64,000 nt of DNA from DIGJ01 sp041821315 (GCA_041821315.1 JBGUEO010000002.1:62001-126000), one strand, 5' to 3'. Counted from the stretch's first letter, positions 6,773 through 14,754 are shown. Notes: generated by a model not told the origin, from the letters alone. Numbers and translations are program-made.

Positions 6773-7492
6773 ATGGATGGTAAGGAAATAATTAAAGAAT
6801 TAAAATTATTGTCGTCTGAAAAATATAAAAAAAATGTAGTAAAACTCGGTATACCTGAAAGTAATAGCATTGGTGTTTGTACCGGAGATATTCGAAAATT
6901 AGCAAAATCAATTTCAAAGTCAAACGAACTTGCTTTTGAGCTTTGGGGTACAGGATACCATGAGGCAAAACTATTAGCGGTATTGTTATTTGATAAAAAG
7001 ACGCTCAACTTTGATGATATCAATAGTCTGATGAATGAGGTATATTCTTGGGATTTATGTGATCATATTTGTAAAAATCTTATTATTAAACTTAAGAATT
7101 ATGAGCAATTAATTTTGAATTGGAGTAGTTTAGATAAAACATATTTTAAGAGAGGGATGTATACATTGATTGCATCTGCAGCTATTCATGAAAAGAATAT
7201 TTCAGAGGAATCAATTGTTCTTTTTTTACAATTGATTCGGGATAATTCTTTTGATGAAAGAGAACACGTTAAAAAAGCTGCTTCTTGGGCATTGCGTGAA
7301 ATAGGAAAAAGAAATTTTGAATTACAAGAGAGGGCGCTTCTGTTGGCTTATGACTTAAAAAATAGCAATGATAAAACTCAGATTTGGATTGGAAAGGATG
7401 CATTAAAGGAACTAGAAACATTAGTACAAGTTGAAGAACGGAGTAGACTGATTTCATCAGATTCTAAAATGGCAGTAGTGAAAACATACTAA
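6773..7492 (+). CDS. DNA alkylation repair protein, AlkD-like
   Basis: A 239-residue all-helical HEAT-like repeat protein of the AlkC/AlkD DNA glycosylase family, which removes bulky or cationic alkylated bases without flipping them. Family marks are LGIPESNSIGVCTGDIRKLAKSI at the N-terminus, LWGTGYHEAKLLAVLLF in the second repeat, YSWDLCDHICKNLI, and KKAASWALREIGKRN near residue 170. These regions include the Trp and Asp residues used by AlkD (WD in the SWDLCD segment, W in ASWALREIG). The AGGAGGAG site is about 9 bases upstream. It seems to be transcribed alone. Confidence 0.88.
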   Translation: MDGKEIIKELKLLSSEKYKKNVVKLGIPESNSIGVCTGDIRKLAKSISKSNELAFELWGTGYHEAKLLAVLLFDKKTLNFDDINSLMNEVYSWDLCDHICKNLIIKLKNYEQLILNWSSLDKTYFKRGMYTLIASAAIHEKNISEESIVLFLQLIRDNSFDEREHVKKAASWALREIGKRNFELQERALLLAYDLKNSNDKTQIWIGKDALKELETLVQVEERSRLISSDSKMAVVKTY

Positions 7493-7552
7493 TCGTTTAG
7501 TGTGTTTTCGCTATACGAGGAGAGAGACACGATGAAAACAAAGGAACAATTA

Positions 7553-7798
7553 TTATAGTGATTGTCTATCTGTTTTATTTGACGGATAGGCTTCTTCTTT
7601 CTTCGATTCCAATTTAGGCTTCCAATAACGAGAACCGTTCGGCACACGACATAATAACCCATTATCAATAAGTTCTCGCCTGAGTATGAAATAATCTCCA
7701 AAAGTATGCCATTTTTCACAGATGGAGTTTACTTCTTTTTCACTATAATTACGGGTTTCATCAACTTTTTGTCCCAATCTTATGTTTCTCCCCTTCAT
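7553..7798 (-). CDS. DUF2087-domain protein
   Basis: An 81-residue protein with the DUF2087 pattern: NYSEKEVNSICEKWHTFGDYFILRRELIDNGLLCRVPNGSRYWK, a small winged-helix-like module. The start at 7798 was chosen because its ATG overlaps the stop of the upstream GIY-YIG gene as TAATG; the ATG at 7822 is also possible but lies inside that gene. In other Firmicutes this domain occurs fused to or beside GIY-YIG and HTH domains. A nucleic-acid-binding role is inferred, not shown. The C-terminal 15 residues are basic and low in complexity. Confidence 0.75.
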   Translation of the reverse strand: MKGRNIRLGQKVDETRNYSEKEVNSICEKWHTFGDYFILRRELIDNGLLCRVPNGSRYWKPKLESKKEEAYPSNKTDRQSL

Positions 7799-8130
7799 TA
7801 ACTTTTTAATTTTTCGGTCCATATTTCCAATAAAGTATTTATATCATCTGAAAATTCACATTCGGTTTGCGTTTCCTTCTTTTGTATTTTATCTAGTATT
7901 TCAAAGGAAAAAGCAGATGATCCAAACTGCTTCCATGCTTCACTCATGCACGTTTCTGGGCAAGAATTAATCGATATAGAAAATTCAAAACGATTCTTAG
8001 ATCCTTGCATATCTGTTGTTGCTCGAATCCAAAGATTAGTAGTGCCATTACATTTAACACAATATATACCACCTATAAGTGCTCTGTTTTTCCATTGCTC
8101 TTTTAGAGCTTTTTTTGAAAGTTTTTCCAT
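7798..8130 (-). CDS. GIY-YIG-family protein
   Basis: A 110-residue protein with the compact GIY-YIG fold. The first motif is GGIYCVKC (residues 20-27). The second, normally YIG-like, reads LWIRATTD. It then follows the family's layout: FEFSISIN, CMSEAWKQFGSSAFSFEILDKI, and a C-terminal LLEIWTEKL helix. Some free-standing members of this group retain GIY but vary at YIG, so nuclease activity is uncertain. It is coupled by TAATG to the DUF2087 gene. The pair is transcribed toward the AlkD-like gene. No partner toxin, transposase or restriction gene is near. Confidence 0.75.
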   Translation of the reverse strand: MEKLSKKALKEQWKNRALIGGIYCVKCNGTTNLWIRATTDMQGSKNRFEFSISINSCPETCMSEAWKQFGSSAFSFEILDKIQKKETQTECEFSDDINTLLEIWTEKLKS

Positions 8131-8419
8131 TTATTTTTCACCATCCATTTAAAAGAATTTTAATTTTGAATTACATACTGCTTCAGGCGGTGTTCTCTTG
8201 CCTTTGATTGCTCCTTCATGAAATAATTGTAGCTTAGTGGTAGATATATTTCAATAAACGCTCCGTAGAGTTATTATTTTTTATTATTGAGACAAAATTT
8301 ATCATGACAGCAAGTGAAAATTTTTAAAAAAGAGTGTAAATGATAGACATAGTGATGACTCTGCTTTAAAATAGAGATGTTAAAGTTTAAGTAATTGAAA
8401 GTAAGGAAGGTTCTAGAAT

Positions 8420-8788
8420 ATGCTTATATTTGCTATCATATTTATTTCACTTGCATTTGTTTTTTATTCAGTTGGGGTTTGGAGTGAAAAGTTACAAAAG
8501 ATTCTAAAAAAATGGCACTTGATTATATTTTGGATTGGGTTTGTCTTTGATACGCTTGGAACAACATTGATGGGTAAAATTGCAAAAGGGGGATTTACTT
8601 TTAATTTTCATGGGATAACAGGAATCATAGCCATTGTTCTTATGCTTTTTCATGCAATATGGGCAACAAAAGTTTTAATCAAAAATAATTCGGTAGAAAG
8701 AAATAATTTTCATAAATTCAGTATCGTTGTATGGGTGATATGGCTAATTCCATATATTTCAGGAGCAATATTTGGTATGTCAACTTGA
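8420..8788 (+). CDS. HsmA/TIGR03987-family membrane protein
   Basis: A 122-residue protein with four hydrophobic helices (about residues 2-20, 34-50, 64-84 and 99-118). The sequence FYSVGVWSEK, the central GTTLMGKIAKGGFTFNFHGITGIIAIVLMLFHAIWAT, and FHKFSIVVWVIWLIPYISG match the TIGR03987 family of unknown function. Three conserved His in or near helices (FHGITG, LFHAIWA, NFHKF) might bind a metal or heme, which is only a suggestion. GTAAGGAAGG precedes the start. It appears monocistronic. Confidence 0.85.
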   Translation: MLIFAIIFISLAFVFYSVGVWSEKLQKILKKWHLIIFWIGFVFDTLGTTLMGKIAKGGFTFNFHGITGIIAIVLMLFHAIWATKVLIKNNSVERNNFHKFSIVVWVIWLIPYISGAIFGMST

Positions 8789-8984
8789 TTGAGATATAAG
8801 GCGCAGAGAATAAAATGGTATCGACTACGCGAGGATGTTTTTATGAGATACTGAAAAATAAATATATTAATTGCGCAAAAAGTAGTATAATAATAATTCA
8901 GGCCTATGTTTTTGGACGGATTGTTTCATAACTACGAACGGCTTGGCTATTTGATATAGGAAAAAATGACAGTAAGGAGCCAAT

Positions 8985-10295
8985 ATGCAATTTAAAGAAT
9001 TAAATGTAATACCATCCATACGAAAGGCCTTAGAAGAGGAAAATTATACAGTTCCAACACCGATACAAGAGAAGGCAATCCCTTGTATATTAAGCGGTAA
9101 AGATTTATTTGGTTGCGCACAGACGGGGACAGGGAAAACAGCAGCATTTGCAATCCCAACCTTGCAACTGCTCTGTAATGAGAAAGCACCTAACACGCCA
9201 GAGCGGAAAATACGGGCACTTATTGTAACACCGACTCGAGAACTGGCATTTCAAATTTATGAAAGTTTTTGTACCTATGGAAAACATACAAATTTGAAAT
9301 ATTGTGCTATCTTTGGCGGAGTTGCTCAAAAACCACAGGAGGAGATACTAAAACAGGGGGTTGACATTCTTGTAGCGACTCCAGGCAGATTGAATGATTT
9401 AGTAGAGCAAAAACGAATCGATTTGAAATTTATTCAAATATTTATATTAGATGAAGCTGACAGGATGTTAGATATGGGATTTATTCATGATATAAAAAAG
9501 ATTTTGTCAAAGACTCCAAGCAATAAGCAAACGTTGCTTTTTTCAGCTACTATGCCACCAGATATTGAGAAGTTGTCGAATAGTATGTTAAAAAATGCAG
9601 AGAAAATTAAAATAACACCAGCAGCGACGACAGTAGCGACGATAGAACAAAATTTGTACTATGTCGATAAAAATAATAAGAAGAATTTATTGATTTATAT
9701 ACTAAAAGATAAGTCAATTGAATCCGCATTGGTATTTACTCGTACGAAGCACGGAGCAGATCGAATTGTTCGACAATTAGCAAAGGAAAAAGTGACGGCA
9801 AAGGCAATCCATGGAGATAAATCGCAAGGAGCACGTCAAAGTGCATTAAATGATTTCAAAAATAAAAAGTTACGAATATTAGTTGCAACAGATATTGCGG
9901 CAAGAGGAATTGATATAGATGAATTATCGCATGTCATTAATTATGATCTTCCAAATGTTCCGGAGACTTATGTCCATCGTATCGGACGTACTGGAAGAGC
10001 AGGTCTTTTAGGAGTGGCTATTTCTTTTTGTGATTTTGATGAAAAAGAACAGCTTGCTGATATCGAAAAATTAATAGGGAAACATATAAATGAAGTAGTA
10101 GAACATCCCTATCCTTTAGTGAATAATTTTCCAGCAATCAAAGCCACACAGCCAAAAAAAGATGTATTGCGAAAGACTTTGAATCAGCCAAAAAAATATC
10201 AAATGAAGATGGATGGTATGCGGAAAGAAAGAGAGAGTCTTTATAAATCACCAAAGCTTGGGAATAAAAGGTCGAATGCTAGTAAGAACAAATAG
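8985..10295 (+). CDS. DEAD-box RNA helicase, RhlE type
   Basis: A 436-residue ATP-dependent RNA helicase. All core motifs are seen in order: Q motif (VPTPIQEKAIPCI, about residue 23), AQTGTGKT (motif I, 45-52), PTRELA, GG, TPGRL, DEAD (158-161), SAT, ALVFTRTK, ATDIAARGID and HRIGRTGR. The C-terminal extension after residue 380 is short and basic (KQPKK and KRSNASKNK tracts), as in RhlE/CsdA-like proteins, and would help RNA binding. GTAAGGAG precedes the ATG. About 195 bases of upstream sequence contain no gene and could be a long leader. It is followed by a strong terminator. Confidence 0.95.
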   Translation: MQFKELNVIPSIRKALEEENYTVPTPIQEKAIPCILSGKDLFGCAQTGTGKTAAFAIPTLQLLCNEKAPNTPERKIRALIVTPTRELAFQIYESFCTYGKHTNLKYCAIFGGVAQKPQEEILKQGVDILVATPGRLNDLVEQKRIDLKFIQIFILDEADRMLDMGFIHDIKKILSKTPSNKQTLLFSATMPPDIEKLSNSMLKNAEKIKITPAATTVATIEQNLYYVDKNNKKNLLIYILKDKSIESALVFTRTKHGADRIVRQLAKEKVTAKAIHGDKSQGARQSALNDFKNKKLRILVATDIAARGIDIDELSHVINYDLPNVPETYVHRIGRTGRAGLLGVAISFCDFDEKEQLADIEKLIGKHINEVVEHPYPLVNNFPAIKATQPKKDVLRKTLNQPKKYQMKMDGMRKERESLYKSPKLGNKRSNASKNK

Positions 10296-10370
10296 ATTGA
10301 CCGGCTGCAAAATAAATCATATGTTCGAAAAGAATTGATCAGCATGCATAAAGTAAAACAAAAAATAAGA

Positions 10371-10416
10371 AAGATGAAGACAACTCTTAAATAATAGAGT
10401 TGTCTTCATCTTTTTT
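10371..10416 (+). terminator. Rho-independent terminator after the helicase
   Basis: A perfect 17-base inverted repeat (10371-10387 with 10396-10412), 8-base loop, and a run of six T. Confidence 0.9.
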
Positions 10417-10437
10417 GAATGTATCATGCTAGAAAAT

Positions 10438-10466
10438 TTGACAAATGCTTGTAAAAATAGTATTAT
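10438..10466 (+). promoter_or_regulatory. Promoter of the MinD-ferredoxin/NifX gene cluster
   Basis: TTGACA (10438-10443), 17-base spacer, TATTAT (10461-10466), itself part of TATTATAAT. GCATATGCCCATA follows at about +1 (10472-10484). The same arrangement (TTGACA, 17 bases, TATTATAAT, with ATATGCC nearby) precedes the NifX gene at 35858-36208. Confidence 0.7.
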
Positions 10467-10521
10467 AATAAGCATATGCCCATAAAAAAACAAAGCTAGT
10501 GTAGGAAAGCGAGGTAACAAC

Positions 10522-10759
10522 ATGAAAATAGCAGTATCAGCAATGGATAAAAAGAAAGAAAGCCGAATGGATCGAAGATTTGGCAGGTGCAATTATTACC
10601 GGAAATCTAGGACCCAATGCATTTGAGTTGTTAGAGAAAGCAGGAATCAAAGCGTATAGCTGTGAAGCACTTCCCATAGACCAAGTAGTTGACCTGTTTT
10701 TAAAAAATCAACTGTCTAAGATTACTGTGGCCGGGAAGGCACACAATGGATTGAAATAG
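10522..10759 (+). pseudogene. NifX/NifB-like cofactor-binding protein, internal deletion
   Basis: The start is intact, with MKIAVSAMDKKKES and MDRRFGRC, the usual N-terminus of dinitrogenase Fe-Mo cofactor-type (NifX/NifB C-terminal) proteins. In a different frame it then resumes at AIITGNLGPNAFELLEKAGIKAY and ends with VAGKAHNGLK and a stop. The middle of the domain, some 40-50 residues, is missing and the frame is broken at the junction near 10590. It stands in the first position of an otherwise intact operon, where such proteins are commonly found beside MinD-ferredoxin ATPases. Confidence 0.8.
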
Positions 10760-10777
10760 AGAAATGAGGAGACTGGC

Positions 10778-11608
10778 ATGAATATAGCAATACTTAGTGG
10801 AAAGGGAGGAACCGGAAAAACTACAGTATCTACGAATCTAGCAATGACATTTGGCATTTCTTATGTTGATAGCGATGTAGAAGAACCAAATGGATTTATT
10901 TTTTTGAATCCTTCTATCCAAAAGAGAGAAGATGTTTTAGTAGAATATCCTGTCATTGATCAAAATAAGTGTATATTGTGTGGAGCATGTGCTAAAATAT
11001 GTCAATTTAATGCATTGGCAAAGGCAGGAAACGATATAGTTGTCTTTGAAAAATTATGTCATGACTGTGGAGCATGTAAGCTGGTTTGTAAGACGGGAGC
11101 ATTATCTTATGCGAAACGTTCCATTGGTAAACTAGAAAGCGGAACTGCGAAAAAAATAACGTGTTCGAGAGGTATTTTAAATGTGGGTGAGCCTATGGCA
11201 GTTCCTGTAATAAGAAATTTGCTGGGTGGGTTATCTAGGCAAGATCACTTGATTGATTGTCCACCTGGAACTTCTTGTAATGTGGTAACTGCATTGAAAT
11301 ATGCGGATGCGGCTATACTAGTTACAGAGCCATCAGAATTTGGACTGCATGATCTAAAAATGGCGGTTGAACTTGTAAAGATTTATAAAATACCATACGG
11401 AATCATCATTAATAAAGATAATGAAATCGAAAATATGGTGAAAAAATATTGTGCTAAAAACGAAATTTCCTTGTTGGGAACAGTTCCTTATAGTATGGAG
11501 GCAGCTGCGTTATATTCAAACGGAAAAATGCTGTGTGAAGATGAATTTTATAAAAAAATATTCATTCAGATAGCAGATACGATAAAGGAGGCATTTGCAT
11601 GGTCATAG
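10778..11608 (+). CDS. MinD/Mrp-type ATPase with inserted double 4Fe-4S ferredoxin domain (A)
   Basis: A 276-residue soluble P-loop ATPase of the MinD/Mrp superfamily. The deviant Walker A is SGKGGTGKTT (residues 7-16). A bacterial ferredoxin module is inserted at about 60-105, with two CxxCxxCxxxC clusters (CILCGACAKIC and CHDCGACKLVC). The Walker B-like DCPPGTSCNV (about 167) and the TEPSEFGLHDL switch follow. Paired proteins of this type occur in anaerobes next to NifX-like proteins; their reaction is not established, though ATP-driven Fe-S cluster or electron transfer is the usual proposal. It overlaps the next gene by 10 bases. Confidence 0.9.
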   Translation: MNIAILSGKGGTGKTTVSTNLAMTFGISYVDSDVEEPNGFIFLNPSIQKREDVLVEYPVIDQNKCILCGACAKICQFNALAKAGNDIVVFEKLCHDCGACKLVCKTGALSYAKRSIGKLESGTAKKITCSRGILNVGEPMAVPVIRNLLGGLSRQDHLIDCPPGTSCNVVTALKYADAAILVTEPSEFGLHDLKMAVELVKIYKIPYGIIINKDNEIENMVKKYCAKNEISLLGTVPYSMEAAALYSNGKMLCEDEFYKKIFIQIADTIKEAFAWS

Positions 11609-12465
11609 CGGTGTTAAGCGGAAAAGGCGGAACAGGGAAAACAACCGTGGTTGCAGCTCTATCAGAACTTATAAAAAAAGTAATTAAGGTTGACTGTGAT
11701 GTGGATGCACCTAATCTCTATTTGTTTTATAAGGGAATGGATATTGAAAAGAAAAATTTTTATGCTGGGAAAAAAGCCAAAATAAATAAGAACCTTTGTA
11801 TAGATTGTGAGATTTGTGAAGAGGTTTGCAAATTTGGAGCGATTAAAAATTGTGTAGTTGACTCATTTGCATGTGAAGGGTGCGGAGCCTGCACAATCGT
11901 ATGTCCTAAAAATGCAATTTCATTCGTGGAAGATAAGGCGGCAGATACCTTTTTAACAAAAACAGATAAAGGAATCATTTCAAGAGCTAGGATGGGAATT
12001 GGAAGTGATGGGTCGGGTAAGCTAGTAACCTATCTTCGAAAAAATGCAGAACGTTTTTCCAAAGATAGTGAGATTACCATTATTGATGGTTCACCAGGAA
12101 TCGGGTGTTCTGTTATTGCTTCGATTACGGAAACAGATGTTGCACTGATTGTTACAGAACCAACCAAGTCTGGGCTGGATGATTTAAAAAGAATTTTAAA
12201 ATTGGCAGAGCGTTTTGAAACACAAGTTATGATTTGTGTTAATAAGTATGATATCAATTTGGAAATGACTTCGCAGATTGAAGATTATGCCAGTGAAAAA
12301 AAACTTATTGTAGTAGGAAAAATACCATTTGATAAAAAAGTTATGGAATCCGTTAATACTTTAAAGCCGATTACGGAATTTGAAGATAGCCTGGCAAGAA
12401 AAGCAATTGAGGAAATGTGGATTCAGATGAATCATAGTATGATTGGAAAAGATGGAAATATATAA
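11599..12465 (+). CDS. MinD/Mrp-type ATPase with inserted double 4Fe-4S ferredoxin domain (B)
   Basis: A 288-residue paralogue of the preceding protein with the same order: SGKGGTGKTT (6-15), VDCDVDAPNL, a ferredoxin insert with CIDCEICEEVC and CEGCGACTIVC (about 68-105), then DGSPGIGCSV and TEPTKSGLDDLKR. Its Walker A lies in the same position but the rest is only moderately similar, so the pair is an old duplication and a heterodimer is plausible. GGAGG lies 8 bases before the ATG, within the end of gene A. Ends 60 bases before the NifX-like gene. Confidence 0.9.
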   Translation: MVIAVLSGKGGTGKTTVVAALSELIKKVIKVDCDVDAPNLYLFYKGMDIEKKNFYAGKKAKINKNLCIDCEICEEVCKFGAIKNCVVDSFACEGCGACTIVCPKNAISFVEDKAADTFLTKTDKGIISRARMGIGSDGSGKLVTYLRKNAERFSKDSEITIIDGSPGIGCSVIASITETDVALIVTEPTKSGLDDLKRILKLAERFETQVMICVNKYDINLEMTSQIEDYASEKKLIVVGKIPFDKKVMESVNTLKPITEFEDSLARKAIEEMWIQMNHSMIGKDGNI

Positions 12466-12525
12466 GGTGCATGAAATCGGTAACGTACGAGTCAAGAAAA
12501 AAATAATAATTGGAGGAATTAAACG

Positions 12526-12882
12526 ATGAAAGTAGCAGTAGCAAGTGATGGAGATAAGGTAAGTGGACACTTTGGACATTGTGAAGGGTTTACGATGTAT
12601 GATGTTGATAATAGTGAAGTAACAAACAAGGTGTTTGTTGCAAATCCTGGACATAAACCAGGATATCTTCCTGTGTTTTTAAAAGAACAAAATGCAGATG
12701 TTATTGTGGCTGGAGGAATGGGAGAAACCGCACAAGAACTATTTGCCGAAAATGGAATCAAAGTTGTTGTCGGTGCACAGGGAATTGCAGATGACGTGAT
12801 AAAACAATATATTGCCGGTGGTTTAAAATCAACAGGAAGCGTATGTACGGAACATGTACATGAAGGTCATTGTAACGAATAG
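12526..12882 (+). CDS. NifX/NifB-like dinitrogenase Fe-Mo cofactor-type protein
   Basis: A 118-residue single-domain protein of the NifX/NafY/NifB C-terminal family. Key features are MKVAVASDGDKVSGHFGHCEGF at the N-terminus, VIVAGGMGETAQELFAENGIKVVVGAQG in the centre, and a Cys/His tail (VCTEHVHEGHCNE). In nitrogen fixers this domain carries Fe-S or Fe-Mo cofactor precursors. No nitrogenase genes are in the window, so the carried ligand is unknown. The His/Cys tail could bind metal directly. It follows the two MinD-ferredoxin ATPases with GGAGG upstream and a terminator downstream. Confidence 0.9.
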   Translation: MKVAVASDGDKVSGHFGHCEGFTMYDVDNSEVTNKVFVANPGHKPGYLPVFLKEQNADVIVAGGMGETAQELFAENGIKVVVGAQGIADDVIKQYIAGGLKSTGSVCTEHVHEGHCNE

Positions 12883-12944
12883 AAATTAGGATACTCCAAT
12901 CATGTAAATGAAATAGAAGCGTGAAATAAGATTTAAAAATTGAT

Positions 12945-12990
12945 GAAATAGATTGTTCTTAGTAAACGAGGAACAATCTATTTCTTTGTT
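12945..12990 (+). terminator. Rho-independent terminator of the MinD-ferredoxin/NifX operon
   Basis: GAAATAGATTGTTC (12945-12958) pairs perfectly with 12971-12984 across a 12-base loop, followed by TTTGTT. The downstream zinc promoter starts 10 bases later. Confidence 0.8.
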
Positions 12991-12999
12991 CAAATGGGA

Positions 13000-13028
13000 T
13001 TGACATATGAATATAATGGATATATAAT
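13000..13028 (+). promoter_or_regulatory. Consensus promoter of the zinc operon
   Basis: TTGACA (13000-13005), 17-base spacer, TATAAT (13023-13028), both hexamers perfect. Confidence 0.85.
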
Positions 13029-13034
13029 CATAAA

Positions 13035-13056
13035 TGCAAATGATTTGCAATTGCAA
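13035..13056 (+). promoter_or_regulatory. Fur/Zur-type operator
   Basis: TGCAAAT-G-ATTTGCA (13035-13049) is a perfect 7-1-7 palindrome, the layout of Fur-family boxes. It overlaps a second palindrome, TTGCAATTGCAA (13045-13056). Both lie at the predicted transcription start. With a Fur-family gene as fourth gene of the operon, this is the likely zinc-responsive operator. Confidence 0.78.
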
Positions 13057-13108
13057 TTGGAAGCTTTAAACTTAAAAATTTTAGGAATAAAAGAAATTGG
13101 GAGGAACT

Positions 13109-13984
13109 ATGAAATTAAAAAAAATGAAACAAAGTATCATCGGAAGTCTTCTTGTGTTCAGTGTAATATCTTTATTTGGATGCAGTAATAAGACACAGAA
13201 AGTGGCTACGCAAGAAAAACCTATTATAGCAGTATCAATTGTGCCAGAACAGACGTTTGTGGAGGCTGTTTGTGGTGATTTAGTCCAGGTAGTTACGCTT
13301 ATTCCACCGGGAAATAGTCCGGAAAATTATGAGCCAACGCCTGCAGAAATGGAAAAGTTCAGCAATGCTTCACTTTATTTTTCTATTGGGGTGCCAACAG
13401 AAGAAGCAAATATATTGCCCAATGTAGGTGATGTAAAAGTGATTTCCTTACAGGATGAAGTTGCAGCTGTTTACAAAGACAGAACGTTTGAATCAGGAGA
13501 AAGAGATCCACATATATGGCTTTCACCGAAACGAGTAAAAGTAATGGTTGAGGTAATTGCACGTGAAATGGGTGAAGTGGACGCGGCCAATAAAGATACC
13601 TATGAAAAGAATGCAAACGCATATATTGCAAAATTAGATGAAGTAGATCAGGAAATAAAGGATGCACTGGATGGGGTACAAAGTAAAAAGTTTATGGTAT
13701 ATCATCCTGCATTTGGTTATATCGCAGATGATTATGGACTAGAAATGTATGCATTAGAAGAAGAAGGAAAAGAAGCAACGGCTGAACATTTACAGGAAAT
13801 GATTGATCTTGCCAAAAAAGAAAATATAAAAGTAATCTTCTATCAAGAAGAAATAGACAGCAGTCAGTCGGAAGCATTTGCAGAAGAAATTGGAGGAAAG
13901 ACCATGGGATTATCTCCATTAGCAGCAGATTATATTGATAATCTCAAAAATATGGCAAAAACAATGGCGGAGGCAATGCAATAA
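13109..13984 (+). CDS. znuA: Zinc/manganese ABC transporter substrate-binding lipoprotein (ZnuA-like)
   Basis: A 291-residue cluster A-I (TroA/ZnuA) binding protein. The signal peptide ends in a lipobox with the modified Cys in LFGCSN, near residue 21. The start at 13109 has GGGAGGA upstream. Metal-site regions: the first family His (usually DPHxYEPTP) is replaced, as this protein reads SPENYEPTP. The second and third are kept in RDPHIWLSP and VYHPAFGY. The usual acidic fourth region is FYQEEID. There is no long His-rich loop. The operon context (znuC, znuB, zur) supports zinc. The unusual first ligand leaves the preferred metal somewhat open. Confidence 0.9.
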   Translation: MKLKKMKQSIIGSLLVFSVISLFGCSNKTQKVATQEKPIIAVSIVPEQTFVEAVCGDLVQVVTLIPPGNSPENYEPTPAEMEKFSNASLYFSIGVPTEEANILPNVGDVKVISLQDEVAAVYKDRTFESGERDPHIWLSPKRVKVMVEVIAREMGEVDAANKDTYEKNANAYIAKLDEVDQEIKDALDGVQSKKFMVYHPAFGYIADDYGLEMYALEEEGKEATAEHLQEMIDLAKKENIKVIFYQEEIDSSQSEAFAEEIGGKTMGLSPLAADYIDNLKNMAKTMAEAMQ

Positions 13985-14754
13985 TGGAAATACCAATTCA
14001 TATTGATAATTTGTCAGTATATTATGGAGAAACGCCAGCTATCAAAAATATTTGTCTGGATGTCAATATTGGAGAATTTTTGGGAATCATAGGACCAAAT
14101 GGTGGGGGCAAATCGACTCTTTTAAAGGCTATTCTTGGGTTGATTCCGATTACAGCAGGAAGTATAGAGATATATGGACAGGAGCGTAGGAAAAACAAAA
14201 CTGCGATTGGGTATGTCCCTCAATTTGCTACTATGGATAGGCGGTTTCCTATATCTGTATTTGAGGTTGTTTTATCAGGACGCTTAAAGGCTGGGTTGTC
14301 TCCATTTATGAAATATTCGAGAGCAGATAAAGAAATGGCTTATGAGCAGTTAAGGCGGGTTGGTATTGAACATTTGGCAAAGCGACAGATTTCGGAATTA
14401 TCAGGAGGTGAATTTCAAAGACTTCTAATTGCAAGAGCACTTACTGTAAGTCCGAAGCTGTTGCTTTTAGATGAGCCAACCGCTAGTGTTGATTTGACTT
14501 CGAGAGAACAAATTTATCATTTGTTGGAAGAATTAAACAAGGAAATGACAATTGTTCTTGTAACGCATGATCTGTTGGCTATTTCGTCAAAGGTTCAAAA
14601 GTTAGCCTGCTTGAATGGAAGCTTAGTTTATCATGGAGAGCCAGAATTGAACGAACATATTGTGAATGAACTATATGGCTGTCCGGTTGATTTGATTGCT
14701 CATGGAGTACCGCATCGAGTATTAAAAACGCATGAAGGAGGAGTAGTAAAATGA
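13984..14754 (+). CDS. znuC: Zinc ABC transporter ATP-binding protein
   Basis: A 256-residue ABC ATPase of the metal-uptake type. Walker A GPNGGGKST (about 37-45), Q-loop GYVPQF, signature LSGGEFQR (about 138-145), Walker B LLLLDEP and the H-loop VLVTHD are all present. The start ATG overlaps the znuA stop by one base (TAATG), and the 3' end overlaps znuB by 4 bases, so znuA-znuC-znuB should be made in step. It energises import through the membrane protein encoded next. Confidence 0.94.
   Translation: MEIPIHIDNLSVYYGETPAIKNICLDVNIGEFLGIIGPNGGGKSTLLKAILGLIPITAGSIEIYGQERRKNKTAIGYVPQFATMDRRFPISVFEVVLSGRLKAGLSPFMKYSRADKEMAYEQLRRVGIEHLAKRQISELSGGEFQRLLIARALTVSPKLLLLDEPTASVDLTSREQIYHLLEELNKEMTIVLVTHDLLAISSKVQKLACLNGSLVYHGEPELNEHIVNELYGCPVDLIAHGVPHRVLKTHEGGVVK

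Noticed and set aside
8226..8250. TGTAGCTTAGTGGTAGAT looks like the D-arm region of a tRNA
   Set aside because: No acceptor stem, anticodon arm or T-arm (GGTTCGAAT-like) follows within 80 bases.
10317..10592. Minus-strand frame of 91 codons across the terminator and promoter after the helicase gene
   Set aside because: It runs through a perfect terminator hairpin and the NifX remnant on the other strand, with no ribosome binding site.
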